From Beaufortia kweichowensis (lineage: Eukaryota > Chordata > Actinopteri > Cypriniformes > Gastromyzontidae): a stretch of DNA of 64,000 bases. This document shows, one piece after another, positions 14,593 through 28,080 of the stretch; position 1 is the first letter of the stretch, and the number at the start of each line of letters is the position of its first letter. A program made the position numbers and the translations under genes. Under the pieces are notes generated by a model. It searched no databases, was not told the DNA's origin, and saw only the letters and a program-made list of their open reading frames with translations. The DNA is taken from NCBI GenBank assembly GCA_019155185.1, contig CM032800.1:14950501-15014500 (forward strand), in the 5' to 3' direction.

Positions 14593-16689
14593 ACGCAGCA
14601 AGTTGTTGCAATTGTACAGTAAACACGATTATTAATGACACCACAATGATTCAAATATCTCCTCCAGACGAGCCACGTCCTCTTCCCGCTTTAATCAAAT
14701 GTTGTCTCTGTTCCTTCCTCGACTCAATCTGCTTTGACCCTCAATAGCACAGAAGAAGTCAGTACGGCTCATTAACGGGACCTTCTTTCAACATATTGTC
14801 TCATCGGGCCAATGAAGATCTCCATCTTACAGCGGAGGAATGAATGGGAGAGATTAGGATCAGGCATATGCCATTAGCCTCAAATGAAGTGCTTCACGCT
14901 GAGCAGATAAGAGGCAGATGTGGCGAGATAGCGTGGCAGAGCGGGAAATGGCAAAGAAAGTGTGCAAATTGGGCTTACACATCATGAAACACTGTTATTA
15001 CCACATTAGCCCCGGGTTTTCCCACCCATCATGACGATAAAAAGAAAAAAGGAAAAAGTGTGAGAATTAAAGGGACAGTTTACCCCCAACATGATATTTC
15101 TGTTATCATTTTATCACCGTTATGTCATTTTACCACAATAAAATAAATTGCCGGTTTGCTTCTTTTGTGTCCCACAGAAGGAACTAAACATTATGGGATG
15201 GAAACAAGAAGAGGTTGAGAAAATAATGAATGCTGACCTGCGAGACATCTAGTTCAGTTTCTTTCAGGAGCTCAAGTTATTGTATGCTAAATAACCTCGA
15301 ATGAGCCTATATTGTTTAAAATCGGCATGATTCACAACTGAGGTGAATGTGTGCGGCCTTGAGCAGATAAACTGAATTGTAAGAGAGAGAGAAAGAGAAA
15401 GAGAGAGAGAGAGAAAGTTGGCAGGCAGGTTGAGGTTATGCCAGTGCCGCTCGTGCCATGCTGTGAGGCTGGGACGGTGAACGCCAGCAAACGTGGCGAG
15501 AAGAGGAAAGATCAAACAACAAGGGCTGCAGATCTTCACCAATCTGCTCTGTATTATTCAATCCACCAAAGAGTAAGTCGAACCCCCAGCCAGCAGACAC
15601 ACTGAGGAACCGCCCGTCCCTAAATCCAAGAAAATGCCATGGTGTGTGTTATGGGTGGAATTAAGCAAGGACCTAATAATACAATAATCCAACAATATCA
15701 GGCTCATGATTGCAATCTTCCCATTCAGGTTTAGTGTAAAGTTATTCAAAACTGTTACATGTTGAAATATTTAACTCACTGTTGGTCATGCTCCCATTTT
15801 CCCCAAAACATACATGAAAAGCTTAAAGAAAAAAACAAGTACTCATGGAGAACATCAATACAATATTTTGAACTATAGATTTTCCTCTCTATCATATTTT
15901 TATATTTTGATGAAACATTAACATCTGATCCACCATGCTGATATTTGCCTGCGTTATGACCCCTTCAGCTCCGCTAACATCCACTTCATGATGATTCGGT
16001 CCAGAAAAAACACTCTGAATCCGCGTCAGCTGAAAGCAGCAGACGGTAAACAGACTCGACCATCTCCTCCTCCAGGACAGATGGTCAAATGATACAATAT
16101 GCTTCCAAAAAACCCCAGCACATTCTGCAGCCGGTGGAGTGGTTTGGTGTGTCCGAGGCTGATGAGCAAGATCAGAGCCAAACCCCATTGCTGGTGATTG
16201 ATTTCACAGATCTGTGTGCATGCGTGTGTGTGTTCGCACAGGCACATCAGTGATATTTTGGCTCGGCACACAAAACTACTGCTGATCTACAACAGTGAAC
16301 AAAGACACAAGGACAAAGGGAAAGATTTCATTCTTGAGATGTCAAATAGACTGGGACCAAATGGGAAAGACAGCTATTTTAACCACGTTAATGTTACTGT
16401 GCTTATGTATGCCAACAGTTAACCCATTTATAGTTTTGTTTCTCCTCAGAAATTAACACTCTATTAAGACACCTTACATTTTATTGTTTAACAATGCAAC
16501 AAAAACTGATTCTGATTCATCCTCACAAAACGTATTAATATAAAAATCTAACATTTGACATCTAACAAAGAAACCTAAGGTACAAGACACCAATAGGACA
16601 CGAATCCAAGAAAAAAATGTCTCCAAAGAGAATTTGAGGCATTTTGAGAGGGTTAATGGGATGGTCATATCCTGTAAAATAATATATCT

Positions 16690-17190
16690 CACTAGAACGC
16701 CCAGCACCAATGAGAAGCGCGGGCAGCTTCGCCAGTCCCGGCCCCCCGAGTCCCTCAGCGAGCGGCTCCGGCTCCATCTTTTGTGGCCCCGTTCAAGCAA
16801 TTAAGCCCGGCTCGCTGTTTTCTGAGGGGTATGTCAAGTGAGAAAAGTCATTTTGTGGCGCTGCACTCCTCAGTTACGGTCACGCTCAGTACCGGTGCAA
16901 ATTAAAACTCTCCCGCCAGCCCTATGTAAATACGGCCGTGGACCGCGCTGCGCTTTAATGAGCCATAATATGAAAGAGCAGTATAAAACCAACGGAAAAT
17001 AACCGGACGCTTGACAGGTGACAGGAGCTGCAAACTTTTTTAAGGCAGAGAGGGAGACAGAGAGTGCTGGGAACAATGTGATATTCTGGAATATTCCAGC
17101 AAAGTTCAGCTCCTCTGGGAGCGAGACGGAGAGCGCTGGAGGCACTTCTGAAGGAGGAGAGCGTGTCTGAGAGAAAATGATGAAGGTCTT
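16690..17190. promoter_or_regulatory. Candidate conserved non-coding block
   Basis: Repeat-poor stretch with raised GC (CCCGGCCCCCCGAGTCCCTC near 16737) grading into CGCTTTAATGAGCCATAATA. It abuts repeat A/hAT on its right, marking a sharp change from unique to repeat sequence. Confidence 0.25.
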
Positions 17191-17500
17191 CTCCACTTTT
17201 TAATACATGCTAGTGATACAGTGAACGTGTTAAAGGAACAGCGCTCCTGATAATGAGTATTATGTCTTAACTTACTTAAACTCATGTCAAGTCAAATCCC
17301 TATTGTCACATCCATATCTGTCCATATCCTTTAAATGGGAATGTCATCTCTTCTTTATTTGTTGGGAATAATTGCTTCTGGTTTGTGCATTTTCATTCAC
17401 AGAAATCACAGAAAGTATGTTGCCTTTCAAAAAATGTGTTCCTTTTTTTCACATCCATAACGCATGTATATTTCCATTTTTAAATTATATAATTCGTCTA

Positions 17501-18453
17501 TAGGGATGGGCGATACCAATTATTTTCTTTCCGATTCGATACCAAGTACTTTCAAGATGAGTATCGTCGATATCGATATCGGTACCGATACCGATACTCC
17601 TATGAAATATTTTATGTAGGTGATTTTATCATTATTAATATTAAATAAACTGCAATAGACAATAGACTTCTTTTTTACATTTATTAAAAAAATACTGAAG
17701 TCTATCAATTAAATGAACATATATAACAATGTATATAACAAAAATATAACGTCACACAGAACTTTTTTCAATAACTGTCACATAATGTTTCTACATTTCT
17801 TCCTTTTTTAGGTTTTTGAGATGAAACAAGTGAATGTTGACATTTCTCCTCTTGAGCCTGTTTATTTTCTTTGACTTATCGTCTCTCTTGCTTTTAAATA
17901 AATAAAATAAAATGAATAAATAAACAAATACAACCCGGAATGCACTGAAAATCAAACCAGGGATGTCTGTGTCACCTCCTCTGCTCGCCTGTACGTCATC
18001 GTGCTCTTTAAGGTGTTTTACTTTTAAATACTTTGTCATATTTGTGGTATTGCCACAGTGACATATTGTTTTTTGACAAATGTCACATGAAGCTTCATCA
18101 TTGTTAACTGGAGTGAGATAACTCCAGATTATGCTTCTTTTTCTTTCACTCATGACCACAGCCATGCACTCCAATCCCTCTTTAAACCTGCGCCGAGTCT
18201 GCTTTGACAAAGTGAGCGAGCGAACGCTGTCATGATACGCGGAGATACACCGGAAGAAGATATAGTTCCCATTGCGTTCCTATTTAAGTAAATACTTCTA
18301 TACTATACAGCGTACTACTAATATTAAAATATTCTAACATCACTCGCTAAAAAAAACAGATAGGATCGATACTTCTATTTGAGAATCCATCCTTTTGATA
18401 CAGTGCCAGTAATCGAAAATATCGATACTTTAGGATCGATCGGCCCATCTCTA
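17501..18453. mobile_element. Non-autonomous hAT DNA transposon (953 bp)
   Basis: The ends are imperfect terminal inverted repeats: TAGGGATGGGCGATACC on the left, and on the right a sequence whose reverse complement starts TAGAGATGGGCCGAT. The flanks are TTCGTCTA (17493-17500) and CTCGTGTA (18454-18461), an 8-bp duplication with two mismatches, as expected for hAT insertions. Subterminal regions carry many repeats of GATACC and ATCGAT type, plausible transposase binding sites. Inside on the minus strand is a relic of the N-terminal BED zinc finger of a hAT transposase; the catalytic and dimerisation regions are absent, so it cannot move itself. Both flanks belong to one older dispersed repeat, which confirms the boundaries by an empty-site comparison with the copy at 57.2 kb. 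Mismatched duplications and a damaged finger suggest an old insertion. Confidence 0.88.
17791..18210 (-). pseudogene. Truncated hAT transposase remnant with degenerate BED zinc finger
   Basis: An open stretch of 139 codons whose first half resembles the DNA-binding BED finger of ZBED/hAT transposases: an aromatic Trp29, then C42-x2-C45 (CDICQ), the family signature GNTTNMTKYL and His66/His70. The first zinc-ligand His normally found in the HL pair is Tyr61 (codon TAT at 18028-18030 on the minus strand), one transition from CAT, so zinc binding is probably lost. After about residue 80 the sequence turns low-complexity, Leu/Phe then Lys-rich, and bears no transposase similarity. No RNase-H-like catalytic core or hAT C-terminal dimerisation motif is present. 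A full hAT transposase is roughly 600 residues, so this is a fragment kept inside a non-autonomous element, not a host gene. The start codon choice is arbitrary. Confidence 0.8.
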
Positions 18454-19219
18454 CTCGTGTATAGACTGATATTTTTCTGATGTCTGAATTTAATGAGTAG
18501 GAGTTGAGTAGATATGTATTAGTAATATTCAATATATATTGGTAATAAACATTCCGTAAGAATTTATATTTCAGGTTTTAACTGGAAATATCATGTCCAT
18601 GACACTGAAATTGTTCTGAAAAGAGATGTACAAAATATTAGATATTTTAAAACTAAATGTAATATGAAAGCACATGGACTACATCCAACAACATAGGAGA
18701 GTAAATAACGACAGAATTCTCGTTGTGGATAAAATATTTTTGAAACATACATCATTTTCCCCTCAATCCTGAAAAGCTGTCTGCTAAAAACCTTACATGG
18801 ATTACCTATCACCAAATCTGCTTTGCATGCACCATGGGGGTGCCTGAGTGGAAATGAAGCCTTTCTGCTCAAGATGGAGTCTACCGACAGAATCTGCATC
18901 CGTGCCTGCCGATTAATCCCAACATCCCACCCGATCTTTCCGTCATTTACCATGTCATAGAATCCATAATCAAGATTTAACAGGAGTCCCGGATCAACGA
19001 GGGAGAAAGAGAGAGAGAGACAGAAAGGCATTCACAGGAAATGGGTCACAGGCAGAGGATGCAAAAAGTTGCATCGACCTTCTACAGTATGATGCTACAA
19101 AAATGTCAAAAACAAAGTTTTGGGAGTGATAGCTGCTTTTAAAATATGAATCTTCTTAATAATTATTCTGTGTGTGTAAATGAAGTCTATATGAAAGCAA
19201 GCATGCATGCTACCATCAG

Positions 19220-19262
19220 CGCAAACGTTAAGTAAACGTTAAGTAAACGTTGAGACGTTAAG
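19220..19262 (+). repeat. Short 11-bp tandem repeat (AAACGTTAAGT)
   Basis: Three consecutive units, the last diverged to AAACGTTGAGACGTTAAGCG. A similar ACGTT-rich stretch is at 13195-13245. Confidence 0.8.
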
Positions 19263-19944
19263 CGTCATTTTGCACGCTCTATCTCTGCGTCTGTCCTCAG
19301 CACTGAGAGCAGCAGCAGATCACAGAAACTTGTTTTACAAGAGACAAATCTTGTCTCAACAACTTTGCCTGACCTTGCGTGTGTCTGAATAACACTGTAA
19401 AATTGATTCAGCTCACTGCAATAAAAGAGCCGTCGCATTATCTGCATTCCACCTCTAATTAATATAAGCAGCGGCGGGCGGGTCGTTATTTATGACTGAA
19501 GCTGTATGGGGTGGCCAACACAATAATAATCTTCTCTATATTTTTATTGATGTGTTGATGAATGTCTTTATTTCACACAAAACAGCCATGGAACGTCGCA
19601 ACGTGCGATTACACAGTCACGCGCTGATTACTGCGAGGGAGCCATTATAGATGCAACGTTGCTTTCCTGAGCTGTGTGTGTGTGTGCGCTTATATTAATG
19701 TCGGTCGGAGGGACTCTCATTACACAGCTATGGTCAGCTGATAAAGTATCACACACCCTTGCATACACTGTGGTAATTCTAAGCCTTGGAATTAATTTCT
19801 AGATTTAAATGTGTGACAGAATAGACAATATACTGCAATAAAAGTTTAGAAGTTTACATGGACCAACAACGATATAGTGAAAAAATTTAAATTTGTAGGT
19901 TTTTGGTTTAAAAAGTTATTAAGACGTAATAAGCATGACTTCAC

Positions 19945-20122
19945 CGTTTTAAAAGATTTGCGTTTTGGCAATAGGGTGTCGTTTTCAAAAACTTGCACTT
20001 TGAAACACATTTTCAAAAACTTGCGTTTTTAGTGCCCTAAAATGCTGTTGTCGTGTAAACAAACAGCCAAAATGCATAAAAGTTTTTAGTTTTTATTTGA
20101 AAAGTGTCGTGTAAACAACCTT
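19945..20122 (+). repeat. Cyprinid-type dispersed repeat with iterated AAAACTTGC words
   Basis: Contains TTTCAAAAACTTGCACTTTG and TTTTCAAAAACTTGCGTTTT, and two copies of GTCGTGTAAACAA, about 65 bp apart. Likely a worn DNA-transposon fragment; classification is uncertain. Confidence 0.45.
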
Positions 20123-22894
20123 TTAGATGTTTCTTCTAGAATTCTTTAACGCTATAACATGCTATAAGCATGTAGAAAATAGAAACCCCAGTTTATAGCG
20201 ACACCGGTGGCCGTTAAGTGAACTGCAGCAAGCAACATATCGCACACATTTTCTATCTGCTTGTTACTGTAAGTTGTGACATAAGGCATACCGTGTCCAT
20301 ATTTACAGGACCAAGCCTCCACTGTTTAATTTATGAGTACTGTTTATTCATATCACACATTTAGGCTAAACTTTTATAAACGCACTATGTACACTACAGT
20401 CTCCAGGGTCACAGGATCTCCAACAGCAATATTTTAATAATTCATAAAAAAAATATAGCTGTCTGGCCAATTTGAATTTCGCTATGGAGATAAAGGTTAG
20501 AATCATGTTTTTTTTGTAGATTTACAGATTTTAGTAGCAATTTAGTTGTTTGCCTTCGGTATCTTAAAAAGCTATTGGACTCCACAGCAATGGTGCGCAA
20601 CATCACATTTAACAAGCTGATAAACAGTTAGTACACCAACATCATGTCGATTGATGAGGTTCATTTAAATGAAGATGCTAATTTAGATGTCACATACTTT
20701 GACACATCTTGAAACAATTTCAAACACTTTTGATATCTTTCCTGAAACCTAAAAGGCACTTTTTTTTACATCAGAAACAATTCTGAATACAAGTATAAGT
20801 CTCTGAGTGACAAGGTCTTTTACAAAACATCTGAGACACCGACAGAAGCTCCAGATTCGAGTTATCATTTATAATTAGTGGCAACTGCAGCTAAAAGCAT
20901 TCTCCTGTGTTAGATAATTGTGGTCCATCCGTCCTAATTTCATGAAGGCAGAAAAAAAAAATCTGCATTTGTCTTGTTATTAATTCAGCGAACAAATCCT
21001 TGATTATTTTTCAATCCCTGCCTCCGATAGGAGCCATCTCCGTTTGCCTGCCGCTCTCCTCTTCGACCGACCGGCCTGCCTTTCTCAATCGGCTGTTTTG
21101 TTTCCGCCTTTAATGAACAGTTGGACTCTTTTATTTCTCTACAAGTGCTGGATTTGTCTTATCAACCTCGTTCCCTTTGAGGGTTGCCAATTGGTTTTAT
21201 CCACGGATGTATCATTTCCTAGGCTTCCTCTTTTTTCCCGGCACAAAGAGAAAGAACCACCTCGTCAACAAGCCTCTACGGAGAGATAGATTAAGAACCT
21301 CAACATCACCTAGCTTCCCGAGACGCTCCCAACTGGTTTGTGTAAAACTCAATTAAACTGGTCCCCGCTGAATTCCACATTACAGTACACTAAACGGAAA
21401 TTCTTCAAGCATGATGACAAAGCCGAAGCACGGGAGCGTTCGGCGCATCGTCTTTGGGGTTTTGGCCTCTCTTCCATTTTCGAGAAGCTCAAAGACCAAG
21501 TCGGAAACAAACTTTGTGTTTTATTTGTTTGTGAAGTGGTTAAAGGCAGCCCTTGATTGCTGTGTAAACATGGCTAATGTTCACTAATGCGAGTCCTTTG
21601 ACGATTAAAAGCGAATGGTATCAAATGGGAAATGTTCGTTTTAGCTTTCATCTGGAGAAAGAACAGTAACAGCGGCTACCAAAAATTTACTGCGCGAATA
21701 AACTGGCGTTTGATAGCAAGAGTGCTTTGAAAGGAAACATCTGAATAATAAAATAAAAAGACATTTGGGTAATGAAATCTGCTGAGTGAATGTATATTGT
21801 CAGCATGCGATAAAGTGTGATGACAACAAATGGCAATTCAATGATTTGTGGGAATTTCATTATGTAACATCTGCATCTTTTTCTAAACAGTCAAAATTAT
21901 AAAAGAGATCTCTTATCAATCAATCTCCTTTGAACCGTCAGTAATTCACCAGTAGGCGTTTTTTGAGACTGTCTATAATATCTGAAACACACACACACTC
22001 ACGGGCCATGCTGGGAGTCAGGTCGGGTGTGCCCCCTGGCTGGGAGTCTGCTGTGTTTCCTCTCTAGTGTGGTCAGGCACGGGTCACTGGCTTCAGATGC
22101 GCCCTCCAAAATATTGGCCGGGTGAAGGTCACGCTAATCCAACCCATATAACACACTCACACCAACTGCACTGACCTGCTGCCTTTATTTAGCAAAATGC
22201 ATTATGTCCTTTATTATCCATGTTTACCAGTTTAATTTATACTTCTATGGAACACGTGACCTAACTGGTCCTGGCAAACCAGTAAGGGTCACGATGGCCT
22301 CAGAGGAGATTTTGAATGGGCTTGGAGAGGTAAAGAAAGGTGTGATGTAATTATCCATCGCTGGCACTGAAACTGGTATTCAGAGCAGAAAATCGCCAAA
22401 ACAAATCTGTTTACCAGAAAGCAGAATTCACATTTTGTGAGGACTCTCCCTATCTGAATAATTCATGCAGAAGAGCTGTCGGCGAACCAGAGGCTTCACA
22501 GGTAGCGGATAATCTGAGAGGCTTCGCGCAGACCAGCAGAAAAGCACCCAGAGCATCCACGACAAAATTCAATTCCACGATTTCCTTAAAAACACTCATT
22601 CAGAGAATGTATTTTTAGACCTTTAGTACAGTTACAAGACGATTAAAGCTGTACAAACCCGCCTGATTTCACGTCGCCCATTCATCATGATATCTGAGGT
22701 ATTTGTTCACGTTTTGAATGAAATGTTTCTTATTGACAGTCATGCGCAGTAAGTGTGACCTGTTCTCAATACAAACTGAAATTAGTTTCACTGATTTGGT
22801 CCAGCAAGCACTATTATACTGTTACTGTTACTCATTTTCTGCAGGTGACAAACACAACCTTATACATGCTCGAGCCTGCTTCACACACAACACA

Positions 22895-23215
22895 CACACA
22901 ATCTCACACACACGTTTCTACACATTGTGGGGATTTTCCATAGACTTTATAATGTATAAACTGTATATTGTATGGTGTAACCTAACCCTCACACAAACCT
23001 TTAGGCATTGATTTTCAACATAATTTAGTATGATTTATAATAAAATATCAGTTTAAAGTAGAAAAATATGTGTGCACATAATGGGTCTGGAGTTTTTTTT
23101 ATTTTTTTATCCTTTTAAATCCTATTCCTATTAAATATTATTTAGCATGTTATTATAATGTTTTGCTGGTCCCCCACTGTAGGCAAAACCCTACACACAC
23201 ACACATCTACACAAA
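22895..23215 (+). repeat. Teleost dispersed repeat (CATTGTGGGGATTTTCCATAG type)
   Basis: Begins in a short CA-rich stretch, then ACATTGTGGGGATTTTCCAT, AGACTTTATAATGTATAAAC, TAACCTAACCCTCACACAAA, ATAATTTAGTATGATTTATA and a terminal TGGTCCCCCACTGTAGG. This order is familiar from many teleost genomes as a non-coding DNA repeat. Exact ends are uncertain. Confidence 0.6.
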
Positions 23216-24850
23216 CACGTTTGCTTATTTCTAGAGACAGAGAAGAGAAAATGTAGTTATGTAACCCCCATCACACACATGTACTCAAAACAGTGAACAT
23301 ATAAGTATCTGCTGAGACGATGATCAATGTTTGTCTTCGCCACCCACTGGAAAAAACACCCGCTTAATGCCCGACATGAAATATTACCCGCACCACTCCA
23401 GAAAGCCTCGGCGTTTGGATGCCGAAACAGATAGCATCCATCCTTTTGGGTATAAGAAACAAACAAACAAACAAAAGCTTTTCGACCTCTCACCCAACAC
23501 GGGACGTACAACTGATAAGCGCAGATTCTCCTTCTCTTCCGCTTTCTCCAAACTGTGTATTTTTTGCCTTTGGCCCAAGTTTCACCTTGCTGAGCCCGCG
23601 CCCTTTATTAAAGCTAGTAATGGCTGCCGAGTCGCCTCTGGCTTTCTTAGATTTGTCACTCATGAAAAAGGGCAAAAAGAAAGATAAATCTTATTTGGCC
23701 AGCTAAGGGTTTCTATCTCGCAGACAGAATGAGAAGCCGGCCCGCAGAACGCTCGCTGTGTGCGTTAGGAGGCTCTGGCTTTAAGCCTTGTCCTCTCTGA
23801 TCAAACCAGGATTTATGGAAGCATCATAACTTCAGACAACATCCACCAGCTTATTAATTTTATATGTTTCTGTCCGTTTCCTGATATTCTCAGCCTTGAC
23901 AGTCACTCAAGATAAGCCAAAAGCCCCTGACAGGATAGAGTGTGTATATATTTTTCTCTGTTCTGCTGCTGAATGGGTTTCAGCTGAAACCTTGAGCGCC
24001 TCCATCGCCGGATGATTTGTCGACCATCTTTTTTGTCTTCTCTTATTCGCTGCCATTCCTAACGGCCTTTAAATCAACCAGAAGCCCGGCTCGCGTGAAA
24101 AGCGGGCAACCTCTCGGCGACCGGAACGCAGAAATCGGCCACACGTGTGAACGCTTGCTGAGAGCCAATCAAAATAATAAGAGCGTATCATCAAAAAGTA
24201 GTGCGAGACGTATTTCATTCTTAACGCTGTTGTCATGGTTTACATACTGTAGTAACAATTCTAGTATAATGCTAAAATCACAATTAACACCGAAAAGACA
24301 TTACGAAAACCCTCCTTACATGAAACATGTAAAAGCCCATTTTAAGAAATATATCCAGAACAGGAGCCCTTAAAGATCGTAGTTTATTAATAGTGGGCTG
24401 TGAAAAATCATACTGAAGCTTTTGTTCAGACCACGTTTCATTGATTTTTTACTTGCTCATCCATAAAGTTTTATATGTGTCTATAAACGCTAATGACCTC
24501 TGCCGTGTAAGGATTATGACAACATTATACTCTATATGACATCACCTAGAGAGACCAGACAGATGGTGCTACTGTATCACCTTCCTGAATCAATGAACTC
24601 TTTTGTAAGTTTTTTGTATTGTTCATTGCATTGATCAAGTGTTACTTGCTTACCTACATTTAAATAAATATTAGGAAATTATTAGTATAATATAGTATAA
24701 TATTAGTACAAAATATTTGTAGAATAAATTGTACAACTGATTATAAAATCAGCCAAGCACTACAAATTATATTTCATTGTTAAACACCCTGTGAAATAAA
24801 AGTCTTAAGACATAATTTATAATTTAGTCAAGACAGACAGACACAAAATA

Positions 24851-25060
24851 AAAGTGCTTCAATGGGTTCTTCACAGCAATTTTTGGTTTACCAAAGAACC
24901 TTCTACAGTCAGTACAACAATTTCTTTATTTCATTTAATAGTCTAAAAAACCTTTTCCACAACAAGTAACATTTGTGTTACAGAAAGGTTTTCTGGATGT
25001 TACATTTTCTTTATGGAAAAATGGCATCTTGAAGCACCTTTATGTTCTAGAGTGTATGAT
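24851..25060 (+). mobile_element. MITE-like repeat with iterated AAAGAACC motifs
   Basis: Contains CAATGGGTTCTTCACAGCAA, ACCAAAGAACCTTCTAC and ACAGAAAGGTTTTCTGGATG, ending near TGTTCTAGAGTG. This arrangement is a widespread cyprinid non-coding DNA repeat. A second, shorter copy is at 37.7 kb. Confidence 0.65.
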
Positions 25061-25579
25061 GGCACACCGAAACACACCTAACCGTGGGTAAAGTGATTTT
25101 GTGTGCAGGTTTGAGAGAACAGAGAGAGAGAGAGAGAGTAAACAGATATCAAACCATCATGTAGGTCACCTGCCGCCCACTGAGTGAGGATGGATGGTTG
25201 TCTACTCGTGTCGTATCTTCAGCCGTACCTGTGGCCGCAGGGCCGAACTCTTTCAGCAACAGAAAATTACTGTCAGCCACAGCGTTTACCTCCTCCAGGA
25301 GGTCACCAATGTCATATGCATGTACACATTTACATACTTGTCTTATGTATTAAGCTCTCACTCTTTAGACACAACTTCTCTTGTCAGAGATCAGATAACC
25401 AAATGCTTTTTACCTGCAGTCAGCTCCAAAAACATTTTTCACCTCTCCACCACTTAAGCAGGATTAGATTTGCTACTGTACCTTTACGACTTATACAAGT
25501 AGATGCCACTGGTCCCATTTTGATAACATTTCTAAAATACCCATTCAATTGCAAATTTATTTTATTATGATTTTTTATT

Positions 25580-25650
25580 TATATTATATTATATTATATT
25601 ATATTATATTATATTATATTATATTATATTATATTATATTATATTATATT
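25580..25650 (+). repeat. (ATATT)n pentanucleotide microsatellite
   Basis: Fourteen units of TATAT/ATATT type, with further related A/T-rich sequence to about 25685. Confidence 0.95.
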
Positions 25651-26921
25651 TATTTTTTAATATAATTTATATTATATTATTTTATCTTCTAAAAGAATTT
25701 TAAAACTGTACATCAGAACATTTGATTGGTGAATTTTGTTTGCAGAGTTTAAGACATCAAGATCATATAGGGCAAATATGAAACAGACAATTACAGGAGA
25801 GTCATTATTATTTCATTATTTCATAGCAGATGTCACTGAGTTTTGTAATCAAATAAATTTGTTAAAACACGGTGAAAATATTCGCACAGACGTGGGCAGG
25901 TTTCAGTGATAGAACCAGAAAATCACAGTATACAAAACAGGAATTTTATTCACTGTATTTGAAGACATAAACATGAAAATATAGCCATTTTCCCCACTGT
26001 AAGCATCTGTTATCATGAGCTTTGTAACCCCATCATCTGAGAGACAGAAAGTGTCTAACTACCTGACAGGTATGAGTGAAATATGTGTCCTGTCTCTGAG
26101 ACAGATATAGAAAATGATCTCTGTCTGTTGAACGAATGGAGGTATGGTCTAATTCTCACAAAAACTTTGCATCACATTTTATCATAAGATCAAAGGAAAA
26201 CCTGGGGACACCGGGTTCCAGTGTCTTAACTGGAAGAAAATAGTGCAAGCAAAGACGCAGGTTCTATTTCATACGACAAAATACATGAATCTTATTTCTA
26301 TCATTTACCTCCACCTTTAACGTCAAACCTCAAAAAACAGTAATGCTTTTCACAAAATGTTGTGGGATTCACAAATGGGAGCTCAGAGCGTCACATTCAC
26401 ACAGAAATCTGTGTGCTGTCTGCAAATCAATGCACAGGCATTTCTCAACATCGATTATACAATTATGCAGGTTAAATCATCAAGCCCACACAAATTCTTA
26501 CCAGAGATGCGTACAAACACACACATACGCGCGCACACAAACACACACACTCCAGGTGCAGGTACTTCATGAGCTGATTAGAAATGCCACGGGGGAGTTG
26601 AACATCACTCTCAACAGCTTCAGCGCTACACAATGGAATCATAATTAATAGTAGCAGCAGGAGGCAGCGCTAGACACACGCTACACAAACACACGCGCTA
26701 CACAAACACACACACAGTAACAACCTAGTAAATTTGTGGTTACTCTGATTCAAATAAAACTATGGTTACTATAGCCTACAGTAATTTAACCATGATTCAT
26801 TTCTCACTCTCACAGTCTCTGGTCTTAGTAAAGGGACACTATAATGTAATGTACACTTCATCTCCAATAAATGTGTGTGTGTGTATGTGCTCTCAGCTGT
26901 GTGTTTAACTTAAAATTATGC

Positions 26922-26922
<1 letters not shown>

Positions 26923-26955
<33 letters not shown>
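26923..26955 (+). repeat. (TC)n microsatellite
   Basis: About 16 CT units. Confidence 0.95.
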
Positions 26956-26958
<3 letters not shown>

Positions 26959-27860
26959 CGTCTGCTCGTGCAGCCTGGCTCACTGCAATCAATTATTGTT
27001 ACGGTAGCATCATTAATAATTTCCTAATGAAAATGATTCTGTTGATCTCTGTTGTATTTTAATTAAACATAATTACGCCGGCGCTCAGAGCCGTGGTGGG
27101 GACCCCTTCAGGGTACAACCCAGTTTTAACACCCTGATAATGAAATTTTACATTGTGCGCAGTTGTTTGGTTATTATGCGTCGCAGTATTTTCCGCTGTT
27201 CTAAGATAAGAGATAATAACACGGCACCTCCGCACGCTTTGCCTCTGTGCCGTTCAAAGGGGAAGATGAAATGAAAACAATTTAATGGCCTTAACAGTTT
27301 AAAACGTGACGACGTTTGTCTTTTGTGTTGTTCCAAACTCAGCTGGCATGTGTCCGTCTTCTAACGCTTTAATGTCAGCATGAAACCCCTCACCCAGCAC
27401 TGCGCTTCCACAAAAACACACCAAAATAGAGATAAATATACCTTTGAAGATTCGGTTAGTACAGTGATGAAAAGCTTTGGTTTTTATTGGGATTCTGAAT
27501 TAATTAATAAAAGAATGAACATGTTTGTTTTTCATAACAATTAACTCACGACTATTTTGACATTATATAACTGTATCAGTTCTGAAATCTTGCGCAGCAT
27601 TACTTTGTCAATACAAACTATTATTTTATTGAAGTTTTTCAGAGAAATATTGTGTAAAATAAGTGCACATTTCAGCAATCACAAATGTTTACAATTTCAT
27701 ATACTGTATGTCTTACATGCTACAGTATCAGTAAGTAAATTATAATACAGCCAGTCAGTTGCCACGAGTAAATAACAGAACACAAAACATTTATTTTACA
27801 TTTTTTAAACTTATTTGTAATTATACGTTTATAATTATAAGTAATAATTTTTATTATTAT

Positions 27861-28080
27861 TTTATTTGTAATGAAAACACTTCCTATGGGCTTTAGACAC
27901 AACGTTCAAACAAGACAAACACACAATTTGATTTTATCATTTGTAATATAATCTCATATATATTATTAATTAGGCATATTTATGGCTGATTCATGCGTAA
28001 ATATTTTTTAAAGTAAGGCTGACTGTTATCGGCGCATAGCAAACCTTGAAATGTCATGACTGACCAATCAGAATAAAGTA
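27861..28080 (+). repeat. Dispersed repeat family B, copy 1
   Basis: Shares TTTATTTGTA, a TTCCTAT..GG.TTTAGACA block, GACAAACACACAATTTG, AATCTCATATATATTA, TAGGCATATTT and GACCAATCAGAAT, in that order, with 47712-47976. Confidence 0.6.

Larger units (their letters stand above)
17285..18625 (+). repeat. Dispersed repeat family A, copy 2, split by the hAT element
   Basis: The left part (17285-17500) and right part (18462-18625) together match the uninterrupted copy at 56890-57370: a left arm with CACATCCATAACGCATG, then an arm with GACTGATATTTTTCTGATGT and a segment with GGTAATAAACATTC. The motif TCACATCCATAAC, with variants, recurs several times inside the repeat. The class of element is unknown to me. 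Confidence 0.75.

Noticed and set aside
18591..19031. 146-codon open frame on the minus strand
   Set aside because: It runs into repeat family A at one end and starts in a GA-rich stretch at the other; no family resemblance.
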